From Blautia sp. An249 (GTDB lineage: Bacteria > Bacillota > Clostridia > Lachnospirales > Lachnospiraceae), in the NCBI RefSeq assembly GCF_002159835.1, contig NZ_NFJL01000006.1:120279-184278 (forward strand): 64,000 nucleotides of DNA. Direction: 5' to 3'. The position numbers and the translations under genes are program-made. Shown piece after piece: positions 26,001-32,436 of this stretch (position 1 is the first letter of the stretch; each line of letters opens with the position of its first letter). Below the pieces are notes generated by a model that saw only the letters and a program-made list of their open reading frames with translations, was not told the origin of the DNA and did not search any database.

Positions 26001-28203
26001 GAGAGGTCCGGTTGTTTACGCAGCAGAAGGAATTGATAATCCGGATTTAACACAGGCATTTTTAGGTGATGAATCTTCTTTCACAGAAGAAGTGGTTGAC
26101 AATGTATTAACCAATGGAGACAGCGGTGAAGATGTATACGGCGTGAAGAAGGGTATGATCATTCATGCAGACGCCTTTACCCTGACAGGCGGCCAAAAGA
26201 ACGATACAGAACTTACTTTTATTCCTTATTATGCATGGAATAACAGAGGCTATGATACCATGCGCGTCTACGTAAAAGACGGAGATGAACTGGATGAAAG
26301 CAGCCTGATCGCCATGGATGCAACAGTAGATTCCATCTACTATAATCCAAGCTATAATCAGAATGATAAGATTAACGACGGAGATACCTCCACCTTCTGG
26401 TGCTGCTGGAAACAGAATGAAGTTCTTGCCAATCCATGGGTAAGCTATTCTTTCGAGAGACCGATCGTTGTAAGAAGCTGTATTGTCAACTGGTATGACG
26501 ACGGCGGCGGAGCTCAGGTACCCCAGGGACTGAAGATTGAATATCTCAATGAGGAAGGCGAATGGACAGAAGTTACACCGACAGAAGCTTACGACACCTT
26601 TACACAGGACGTAGATAATGTATATCCTTTTGAAGAAGTAACCACAACAGGACTTCGTCTGACCATGGACAACGGCGGCAGAGCCTCTGTGGCTATCCGT
26701 GAATGGAAACTGGATGCAGAATATGTACCGGCCACTCCGGAAGAGAACTTCCAGGATACAATCACAGAAGTAACAGCCTCTGTAAAAGATGAAAATCAGG
26801 TTCTGGTAGAATGGAACCAGGTAGAAAATGCTAACAGCTATGTAGTTTACCGGAAAGCTTCCGGTGAAGAATCCTTCAGCCGGATTGGGGTTGTGGGAAA
26901 AGATGTCCTTTCCTATGTAGATAAAGACGTACAGCCGTCAGAAACCTATTATTATACGGTAAAAGGCTTCTGGGAAGCTGACGGCGAAGGAATTTCCACG
27001 AAGTATCCCACAGACGTATCGGTTACGGTACCGGGAGATGTGGACGCATTCCAGAAAATCATGCCGGAAGTAACTGCACAGGCAGAGGAAAACGGAAACG
27101 TGACGGTAAACTGGGAAACCATTAAGGATGCTAAGAGCTACCGCATCTACCGCAAAGAAGCGGGCGGAGCCTTTAAAGGAATTGCCAATGTGGGAGCTGA
27201 CGCCGCTTCTTATGTGGACGAAACAGCGAAATCCGGCACCACCTATTACTATACAGTGAAAGGTTTCTGGCTGGAAAATGCACAGGGAGCCAGCACCTTA
27301 TACCCCACAGACGTACAGGTAACCACTCCGGTGAATGCAGAAGACTTTGCACAGGTAATGCCTGAGGTAAGCGCAAAAGTAAACAGCGATCAGACGGTAA
27401 CTGTAAGCTGGAAAGAAATCCCGGGAGCTGAGAGCTATCGGATTTACAGGAAAACAGCAGGAGGAGCCTTCGCAGGACTGGCAAACGCAGCAGCAGGAGA
27501 AACCTCCTATACAGATGTAAAAGCACAGCCGGGAGAAACTTACTATTATACAGTAAAAGGATTTATGGAAGAAAACGCAGCAGGAACAGCAACCGGTTAT
27601 CCGAAAGATGTAACTGTGAAGATTCCGGTTGACACCTTAAAGACGCCGGCAGTCTCCACCCGTTCCGTAAACTACTGCACCGTAGAAGTAAGCTGGAACA
27701 AAGTAGCGGGGGCAGATAAATACGTGATCTACCGGAAAGAAGCAAAAGCAGGCACTTCCTTTGCATCCATTGCAACCGTAAACGGCGGTACCCTGAAATT
27801 CCGTGACCAAAGAGCGAAGATGGGCGTTAATTACTATTATACCGTGAAGGCATTTGCCGGATCTTCCTACAGTGATTATCAGAAGAATATCACAGGTATG
27901 GCAGTACCGTCCGCACCGTCTGTACAGACCGTAGGAAACAGCAGGGGAGTAACTGTAAGCTGGACAGGTTCCAAAGCAGGAGCCAGTGAATTTGCAGACG
28001 GCTACCGGGTATTCAGAAAGACCATCGGCGGAAGCTGGAAGACCATCGGAACCGTGGGAGCAAATACGAGAAGCTTTACAGACACCACAGGAACAAAGGG
28101 CGTTACTTATGCCTATACCGTACGTGCTTATGTAAAACAGAGTGACGGAACCAACTTATGGGGAAGCTACAATACACAGGGCGTACAGGACGTGAGAAAA
28201 TAG
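23098..28203 (+). CDS. Secreted multidomain GH127 beta-L-arabinofuranosidase
   Basis: 1701 residues. It starts at TTG, set by AAAGGAGG six bases before. The signal peptide ends near APVMAAAP, and an acidic stretch runs to about 85. A LamG/concanavalin-type module lies at about 98-305, with WVHAVVVYDSTAKTFTFYKEG. An Ig-like module follows to about 395, then GH127 (DUF1680) at about 399-1000. In GH127, Zn2+ is held by Glu and Cys residues and a Cys is the nucleophile. The matching residues here are E756-x-C758 (AETCANIG) and the C824-C825 pair in CACCPPN. A discoidin/CBM32-like module lies at about 1072-1215, and five FN3-like repeats start near 1220, 1322, 1421, 1515 and 1607. There is no LPxTG or SLH anchor. 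Likely targets are arabinofuranosyl oligosaccharides of plant extensins or arabinans. Confidence 0.9.
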   Translation: MKRKKSKILVGTLIASMVVTSAPVMAAAPSNLVLEEETEEELGTLSQDPEEESALLEEEQELKEESTNTVLEDETNSGAQGVPAALSADELEAAKILELDFENSQLTDNTGTVTPTFIETNGTPEFVEGHEEGTTGIQLNGGAIDLGAGTELQSQDLTISFWAKAPEGGYNGEQILFWCKDQANWRADGWYLTLNMDGAVNMMAGGYYRGSAGTTADFFPEGEWVHAVVVYDSTAKTFTFYKEGHKQETVMRETEGDGVITPTDCNKYIGQSGYDISNMDGALDDITVYNAAATQEQVEEMFGITQEDKLQEAVDALTLPDDGTFYYDATLQTKGLNNSTIQWKLDGGDGAVTLEDGQKLKVTRGSEAVSAELTATLTLGSATAEKTFTITIPEKHRDSVAKSVTFNNVKIQDEFWSAKQKQIICKVMETGIENVESATGGLPNLKNAALKNQGEAADSFQGGYCFMDTDPYKMMEAMSYALQIDPAGDEEIIAQQERLREKLNEWIPYVEGAQEKYVDEEGNPIDNEELDQYDGYLDTFFTLDSFGPEKRMTDFAQHELYCFGHFYEAAVAYTRATNYEDLRLFKVAVRNADMVNRLFGKGKWESYPGHQEIELALVKLAQVCEEVGTVDGEDYASRSTDYLNVAKFFLDQRGQGMNHGGCYDSFDINYRQDQAPVQDQREAVGHAVRAMYMYSGMTDIQTIMDSDTYDTSLHAIWDDLQTKTYVTGGIGSSGGGSSSEGFGSSWYLPNNAAYAETCANIGSMMWGNRMNLLYGDSTYIDTVETALYNSVISGVNFEGDEFFYSNPMSSDSNQHRSAWFGCACCPPNLMRTIASLGGYIYAQDDSGLTVNLYIGNQADVTIGSNAVEVAIDSEMPWYGNAKLTVNKADGSEFAMKLRVPGWADSGKNTVKVNGQEVSCDEENLEDGYVVISRAWQPGDEVEIEFPMTTEKYHSDERVVTNQGLAAVKRGPVVYAAEGIDNPDLTQAFLGDESSFTEEVVDNVLTNGDSGEDVYGVKKGMIIHADAFTLTGGQKNDTELTFIPYYAWNNRGYDTMRVYVKDGDELDESSLIAMDATVDSIYYNPSYNQNDKINDGDTSTFWCCWKQNEVLANPWVSYSFERPIVVRSCIVNWYDDGGGAQVPQGLKIEYLNEEGEWTEVTPTEAYDTFTQDVDNVYPFEEVTTTGLRLTMDNGGRASVAIREWKLDAEYVPATPEENFQDTITEVTASVKDENQVLVEWNQVENANSYVVYRKASGEESFSRIGVVGKDVLSYVDKDVQPSETYYYTVKGFWEADGEGISTKYPTDVSVTVPGDVDAFQKIMPEVTAQAEENGNVTVNWETIKDAKSYRIYRKEAGGAFKGIANVGADAASYVDETAKSGTTYYYTVKGFWLENAQGASTLYPTDVQVTTPVNAEDFAQVMPEVSAKVNSDQTVTVSWKEIPGAESYRIYRKTAGGAFAGLANAAAGETSYTDVKAQPGETYYYTVKGFMEENAAGTATGYPKDVTVKIPVDTLKTPAVSTRSVNYCTVEVSWNKVAGADKYVIYRKEAKAGTSFASIATVNGGTLKFRDQRAKMGVNYYYTVKAFAGSSYSDYQKNITGMAVPSAPSVQTVGNSRGVTVSWTGSKAGASEFADGYRVFRKTIGGSWKTIGTVGANTRSFTDTTGTKGVTYAYTVRAYVKQSDGTNLWGSYNTQGVQDVRK

Positions 28204-28225
28204 AGAGAACAGAAATAGAAAAACA

Positions 28226-28252
28226 GGGCCGCTGCCATCTGGCAGCGGTCCC
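28226..28252. terminator. Bidirectional terminator between the GH127 and rubrerythrin genes
   Basis: GGGCCGCTGCCA pairs with TGGCAGCGGTCCC with one bulge. It lies between convergent genes, and the downstream T-run is short. Confidence 0.75.
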
Positions 28253-28272
28253 GTTTATGTAAAAAGAAAAGA

Positions 28273-28815
28273 TTAATAGTTTTCCACTTTGCGTTCAAAG
28301 TAAGCACGTGGATGAGCGCAGACAGGGCAAACCTCAGGAGCTTCCTCAGCTTCATGAACATATCCGCAGTTGCGGCATTTCCAGCCTAAAGGAGCGTCGC
28401 CTTTGAAGGTGTTTCCTGCTTTATAGGATTCCAGAAGTTTGCGGTAACGTTTTTCGTGAGCGGCCTCCACTCTGGCAACTCCCTCGAATTTAACTGCCAG
28501 CTCTTCGAAACCTTCTTCGCGGGCTTCTCTTGCCATTCTGGCATACATATCCGTCCACTCATAGTTTTCGCCTGCAGCAGCATCTTCCAGGTTCTGTTCC
28601 ACATCATGGATTCCGTGGAATTCTTTAAACCACATTTTTGCATGTTCTTTTTCCTGGTCGGCAGTCTCCAGATATAGAGCGGCTAACTGCTCATATCCGG
28701 CTTTCTTAGCCTGAGATGCATAATACGTATATTTATTTCTTGCCTGAGATTCTCCGGCAAAAGCGTCCATTAAGTTTTTCTCTGTTTTTGTTCCGGCATA
28801 TTTAGACATAGTCAT
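28273..28815 (-). CDS. rbr: Rubrerythrin
   Basis: 180 residues. Peroxide-reducing diiron protein of anaerobes. The N-terminal ferritin-like domain has the diiron ligand pattern: [21 protein letters not shown], and later [15 protein letters not shown] with ExxH. The C-terminal rubredoxin domain carries CRNCGY and CPVCAHP, a two-CxxC iron site. Length and domain order are standard. It lies downstream of the reverse rubrerythrin gene on the same strand, with a terminator-like hairpin between them, so it is probably transcribed partly by read-through from the PerR-controlled promoter. Confidence 0.95.
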   Translation of the reverse strand: MTMSKYAGTKTEKNLMDAFAGESQARNKYTYYASQAKKAGYEQLAALYLETADQEKEHAKMWFKEFHGIHDVEQNLEDAAAGENYEWTDMYARMAREAREEGFEELAVKFEGVARVEAAHEKRYRKLLESYKAGNTFKGDAPLGWKCRNCGYVHEAEEAPEVCPVCAHPRAYFERKVENY

Positions 28816-28828
28816 CCTCCTTATTTGT

Positions 28829-28888
28829 AAAAAAGAGGCTGTGCAATTCAGAAATCTTTAGAATGAAAAATTTCCCTGCAGCAGCCTC
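28829..28888 (-). terminator. Terminator-like hairpin between the two rubrerythrin genes
   Basis: Read on the minus strand, GAGGCTG (28882-28888) pairs with CAGCCTC (28835-28841), the stem extends past one bulge, and TTTTTT follows. It may lower rbr expression relative to the first gene. Confidence 0.7.
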
Positions 28889-28924
28889 CTTCCTAAAAGT
28901 TTCTCTGATTTAGAAAAGAATCAA

Positions 28925-29470
28925 TTATTCACCGAAGTATCTCTTTAACAGTCCGGCGAATGCTTTTCCGTGACGGGCTTCGTCTCTTGCCATTTCATGT
29001 ACAGTGTCATGGATAGCATCCAGATTAGCAGCTTTTGCACGTTTTGCTAAATCGAATTTACCGGCAGTAGCGCCGTTTTCAGCAGCAACTCTCATTTCCA
29101 GGTTCTTCTTTGTGCTGTCAGTTACTACTTCGCCTAATAACTCAGCAAATTTTGCAGCATGTTCTGCTTCTTCGTAAGCAGCTTTTTCCCAGTATAATCC
29201 GATTTCCGGATAGCCTTCTCTGTGGGCAACTCTTGCCATAGCCAGGTACATACCAACTTCAGAACATTCTCCTTCGAAGTTTGCTCTTAAATCTGCCAGG
29301 ATGTCTTCGCTAACGCCTTTTGCAACGCCTACTACATGTTCAGCAGCCCAGGACATTCCTTCTTCCTGTTTGGTGAATTTGTCAGCAGGAGCCTTACAGA
29401 TTGGACAAGCTTCCGGAGCTGTCTCGCCTTCATAAACATAACCGCATACATTACATACCCATTTTGCCAT
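28925..29470 (-). CDS. Reverse rubrerythrin (N-terminal rubredoxin domain)
   Basis: 181 residues with the domains swapped compared with classical rubrerythrin. The rubredoxin part comes first ([10 protein letters not shown] and CPICKAP in the first 30 residues), followed by the diiron ferritin-like domain with [37 protein letters not shown] and [12 protein letters not shown]. In Clostridium acetobutylicum such reverse rubrerythrins form an NADH-linked peroxide and oxygen reductase controlled by PerR. Here a perfect-consensus -35 and a PerR-like box lie upstream, and perR is the next gene, in line with that model. Confidence 0.93.
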   Translation of the reverse strand: MAKWVCNVCGYVYEGETAPEACPICKAPADKFTKQEEGMSWAAEHVVGVAKGVSEDILADLRANFEGECSEVGMYLAMARVAHREGYPEIGLYWEKAAYEEAEHAAKFAELLGEVVTDSTKKNLEMRVAAENGATAGKFDLAKRAKAANLDAIHDTVHEMARDEARHGKAFAGLLKRYFGE

Positions 29471-29518
29471 TTCGCATTTCTCCTTTTCTTTTATAAATTT
29501 ATTTTAATAGTTATTAAT

Positions 29519-29537
29519 AATAGTAATTATTACTATT
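29519..29537. promoter_or_regulatory. PerR box upstream of the reverse rubrerythrin gene
   Basis: A perfect 9-1-9 inverted repeat (AATAGTAAT, T, ATTACTATT) just downstream of the -10 element, in the place for repression. Confidence 0.75.
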
Positions 29538-29539
29538 TT

Positions 29540-29568
29540 AATTTACCATATTCCATTGGCATTGTCAA
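29540..29568 (-). promoter_or_regulatory. Sigma-A promoter of the rubrerythrin genes
   Basis: The minus strand has a consensus TTGACA (29563-29568), a 17-bp spacer and TAAATT (29540-29545). Confidence 0.75.
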
Positions 29569-29578
29569 GTTTATTTTT

Positions 29579-29974
29579 TCAATTCTTCTCTTTCTTTATA
29601 CAGTCTTCACAGATGCCGTAAAATCTGGCGTTATAATCCTTTATCTGTCCGCTGAAATTACGGGAAGCAATCTCCATAATCTCGTCAATGCTGTCCATTT
29701 CCAAATCCAGGACACATCCGCACTCGGTACAAATGAAGTGATTATGAGGGGTGACAGTGGCGTCGAAGCGGTCGGCGCCGCCGATATTATCTAATTTCTT
29801 AATTTCACCCAGATTCACCAAAAGAGAGAGATTACGGTAAATAGTTCCCAGGCTGATATTGGGATAGATTAACCGAATATTCTCATATACCATATCCGCA
29901 GTGGGATGATCCGTTCTGGAGCAGAGAAACTCTTTAATCGCCTCTCGCTGGCGGCTGTATTTTAAATTTGCCAT
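29579..29974 (-). CDS. perR: Fur-family peroxide-stress regulator PerR
   Basis: 131 residues. The start at 29974 follows GAGAGGAAG; a longer frame upstream has no ribosome site. The winged helix includes the recognition stretch NISLGTIYRNLSLLV. PerR-type metal residues fit: His in DHPTADMV, the Asp of RFDATVTPHNHF with its two His, and two CxxC pairs (CTEC, CEDC) for structural zinc. The Asp in RFDA is the residue that favours PerR over Fur. It probably represses the divergent-looking but same-strand rubrerythrin genes and itself through sites at 29519 and 30004. Confidence 0.88.
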   Translation of the reverse strand: MANLKYSRQREAIKEFLCSRTDHPTADMVYENIRLIYPNISLGTIYRNLSLLVNLGEIKKLDNIGGADRFDATVTPHNHFICTECGCVLDLEMDSIDEIMEIASRNFSGQIKDYNARFYGICEDCIKKEKN

Positions 29975-30003
29975 AGAATCTTCCTCTCTGATACAATGAT
30001 AAC

Positions 30004-30016
30004 AGTAATAGTTACT
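30004..30016. promoter_or_regulatory. Possible PerR autoregulatory site
   Basis: AGTAATAGTTACT upstream of perR resembles the centre of the 29519 box. Confidence 0.5.
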
Positions 30017-30098
30017 AATATTTTTATAACACAAAAAAAGTATCCTGTCAACATGAAATTCGATAATTTTTGTCCAGTTATGAAAAACCCCTCAGATA

Positions 30099-30127
30099 TT
30101 TACAAATCCGGTGAATTGTGCTAATCT
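30099..30127 (+). promoter_or_regulatory. Probable promoter of metG
   Basis: TTTACA (30099-30104), a 17-bp spacer and TAATCT (30122-30127). No T-box leader is present, because only 38 nt separate it from the start codon. Confidence 0.5.
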
Positions 30128-30165
30128 TTTTTCTATATCATAAGAAAGAAAAGGAGAAGAATGCC

Positions 30166-32109
30166 ATGGGTGAAAAGTACTATATTACGACTGCAATTGC
30201 CTATACCTCCGGAAAGCCCCATATCGGAAATACGTATGAAGCAGTTCTGGCAGACGCCATTGCCCGTTATAAAAGACTGCAGGGCTATGATGTATTCTTT
30301 CAGACAGGAACGGACGAACACGGGCAGAAGATTGAACAGAAAGCGCAGGAAGCCAATGTAACGCCCAAAGAGTTTGTAGATAAAGTATCTGGTGAAATTA
30401 AGTCTATCTGGGATTTGATGAATACATCCTATGATAAATTCATCCGTACCACAGACGCGGATCACGAAGCGCAGGTACAGAAGATATTTAAGAAGCTCTA
30501 TGACAAAGGGGACATTTATAAAGGATATTACGAGGGAATGTACTGTACTCCCTGTGAGTCCTTTTTCACAGAGTCTCAGTTAGTGGACGGGAAATGTCCG
30601 GACTGCGGACGCCCCTGCGTTCCGGCTAAGGAAGAAGCTTATTTCTTTAAAATGAGTAAATACGCGGATCGCCTTATCGAATACATTAATACCCATCCGG
30701 AATTTATTCAGCCGGAGTCCAGAAAGAATGAGATGATGAACAACTTCCTGCTTCCGGGACTTCAGGACTTATGTGTTTCCAGAACCTCTTTCCAGTGGGG
30801 AATCCCGGTGGATTTTGATCCCAAACATGTAGTTTATGTCTGGCTGGACGCCCTGACCAACTATATTACCGGAATCGGTTATGACTGCGACGGAAACAGC
30901 AGCGAGAAGTTCGGAAAGCTCTGGCCGGCGGATCTTCATTTAATAGGGAAAGACATTATCCGTTTCCATACCATTTACTGGCCGATTTTCCTGATGGCTC
31001 TGGATCTTCCGCTGCCGAAGCAGGTCTTCGGACATCCCTGGCTGCTGCAGGGGGACGGAAAAATGAGTAAATCCAAAGGAAACGTACTCTATGCAGACGA
31101 ACTGGTGGATTTCTTCGGCGTAGATGCGGTTCGTTATTTCGTTCTTCATGAAATGCCTTTTGAAAACGACGGTGTGATTACCTGGGAGCTGATGGTGGAA
31201 CGTCTGAACTCAGAGCTGGCCAACACCCTGGGAAATCTGGTAAACCGTACCATTTCCATGTCCAACAAATATTTCGGCGGCGTGGTAGAGGATAAGAAGG
31301 CAGAAGAAGAGGTGGATCAGGATCTGAAAGCCTTTGCAGTTGCCACGAAAGAAAGAGCCGGGAAGAAAATGGAAGATCTGCGGGTGGCAGATGCCATGAC
31401 AGAAATCTTTGCCCTGTTTAAACGGTGCAATAAGTATATTGATGAGACCATGCCGTGGGCTCTGGCCAAAGACGAAGCAAAGAAAGACCGTCTGGCTACG
31501 GTTCTGTACAACCTGGTAGAAGGAATCTGCATGGGAGCCACCTTACTGGAAGCCTTTATGCCGGATACCACTAGACGGATTCTGGAACAGCTTCAGGCGC
31601 CGAAACGGAGTTATCAGGATCTGGATACCTTTGGTCTTTATCCTTCCGGCAATAAGGTAACAGAGAAACCGGAAATCCTCTTTGCCCGTCTGGATGTGAA
31701 AGAAGTACTGGAAAAAGTGGAAAAACTTCATCCTCCTGTGGAAGAAGAGAAGGAAGAGCCGGTGATCGATGTGGAACCGAAAGAGGAAATCACCTTCGAT
31801 GACTTTATGAAGATGCAGTTTCAGGTGGGAGAGATTATATCCTGCGAAGCAGTAAAGAAATCCAAGAAGCTTCTGTGCTCTCAGGTAAAAATCGGCAGCC
31901 AGGTAAAACAGATCGTGTCCGGAATTAAATCCAATTACAGTCCGGAAGATATGGTAGGGAAAAAAGTCATGGTTTTAGTGAACCTGAAACCGGCGAAACT
32001 GGCAGGCGTATTATCTGAAGGCATGATTCTGTGCGCCGAGGGAGAAAACGGAGAACTTTCCCTTGTAGTTCCGGAAAAAGATGTGCCTGCAGGAGCAGAA
32101 ATCTGCTGA
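30166..32109 (+). CDS. metG: Methionyl-tRNA synthetase
   Basis: 647 residues. The start MGEKYYIT at 30166 follows AAAGGAGAAG. Class I synthetase: the HIGH motif appears as KPHIGN, and KMSKS is exact in GDGKMSKSKGN. The connective peptide holds one zinc knuckle (CTPC and CPDCGRPC), typical of the Clostridia/Thermus-type MetRS. The C-terminal 100 residues form a tRNA-binding EMAPII/Trbp111-like domain (FDDFMKMQFQVGEI to VPEKDVPAGAEI) after a Glu-rich linker. It charges tRNA-Met and looks complete. Confidence 0.96.
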   Translation: MGEKYYITTAIAYTSGKPHIGNTYEAVLADAIARYKRLQGYDVFFQTGTDEHGQKIEQKAQEANVTPKEFVDKVSGEIKSIWDLMNTSYDKFIRTTDADHEAQVQKIFKKLYDKGDIYKGYYEGMYCTPCESFFTESQLVDGKCPDCGRPCVPAKEEAYFFKMSKYADRLIEYINTHPEFIQPESRKNEMMNNFLLPGLQDLCVSRTSFQWGIPVDFDPKHVVYVWLDALTNYITGIGYDCDGNSSEKFGKLWPADLHLIGKDIIRFHTIYWPIFLMALDLPLPKQVFGHPWLLQGDGKMSKSKGNVLYADELVDFFGVDAVRYFVLHEMPFENDGVITWELMVERLNSELANTLGNLVNRTISMSNKYFGGVVEDKKAEEEVDQDLKAFAVATKERAGKKMEDLRVADAMTEIFALFKRCNKYIDETMPWALAKDEAKKDRLATVLYNLVEGICMGATLLEAFMPDTTRRILEQLQAPKRSYQDLDTFGLYPSGNKVTEKPEILFARLDVKEVLEKVEKLHPPVEEEKEEPVIDVEPKEEITFDDFMKMQFQVGEIISCEAVKKSKKLLCSQVKIGSQVKQIVSGIKSNYSPEDMVGKKVMVLVNLKPAKLAGVLSEGMILCAEGENGELSLVVPEKDVPAGAEIC

Positions 32110-32129
32110 GAAAGAATTGGGAAAATCCC

Positions 32130-32158
32130 TTGACATCAATTTTGAAATGTTTTATAGT
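32130..32158 (+). promoter_or_regulatory. Sigma-A promoter of the riboswitch/P-type ATPase unit
   Basis: Consensus TTGACA (32130-32135), a 17-bp spacer and TATAGT (32153-32158). Confidence 0.8.
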
Positions 32159-32169
32159 AAGACCAGTTA

Positions 32170-32270
32170 GAAATAAAAGGGAGTAGCTGGCATGGAGACA
32201 TGCGCACGAATACGTCAGTCCCGATAATATTTATTATCCGTATCGTGATGAAATAGCGAGACTTTTATTG
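32170..32270 (+). ncRNA. yybP-ykoY (Mn2+) riboswitch aptamer
   Basis: The 5' segment AATAAAAGGGAGTAGC (from about 32171) and the 3' segment TAGCGAGACTTTTATT match the two conserved ends of the yybP-ykoY motif and pair as P1 (AATAAAAG with CTTTTATT). Between them lie a CATG/CATG hairpin, the conserved ACGTCAGT segment and a variable stem. This riboswitch binds Mn2+ and turns on exporters. The 3' side of P1 overlaps the following terminator stem, giving an on-switch. A weak second promoter-like pair (TTGTAC 32325, TATAAT 32349) lies after the terminator. Confidence 0.82.
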
Positions 32271-32301
32271 TATCAGAAGATGCAGTAAAAGTCTCTTTTT
32301 T
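32258..32301 (+). terminator. Expression-platform terminator of the Mn2+ riboswitch
   Basis: GAGACTTTTA (32258-32267) pairs exactly with TAAAAGTCTC (32286-32295), followed by six T. The left arm is shared with aptamer stem P1, so metal binding should prevent termination. Confidence 0.88.
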
Positions 32302-32436
32302 ATATCATAGGAAAGTATTCCATCTTGTACTGGTTCCAATGGCATTCCTATAATATAAAAAACGCTCCGCTATGGATATTCTGTAGAATAAAAATGGATC
32401 TGCGGATATGAATAATTCAGAAGAAAGGATGAGAAA

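Noticed and set aside
30040..30165. T-box leader before metG
   Set aside because: The leader is too short, and no T-box sequence or specifier stem is present.
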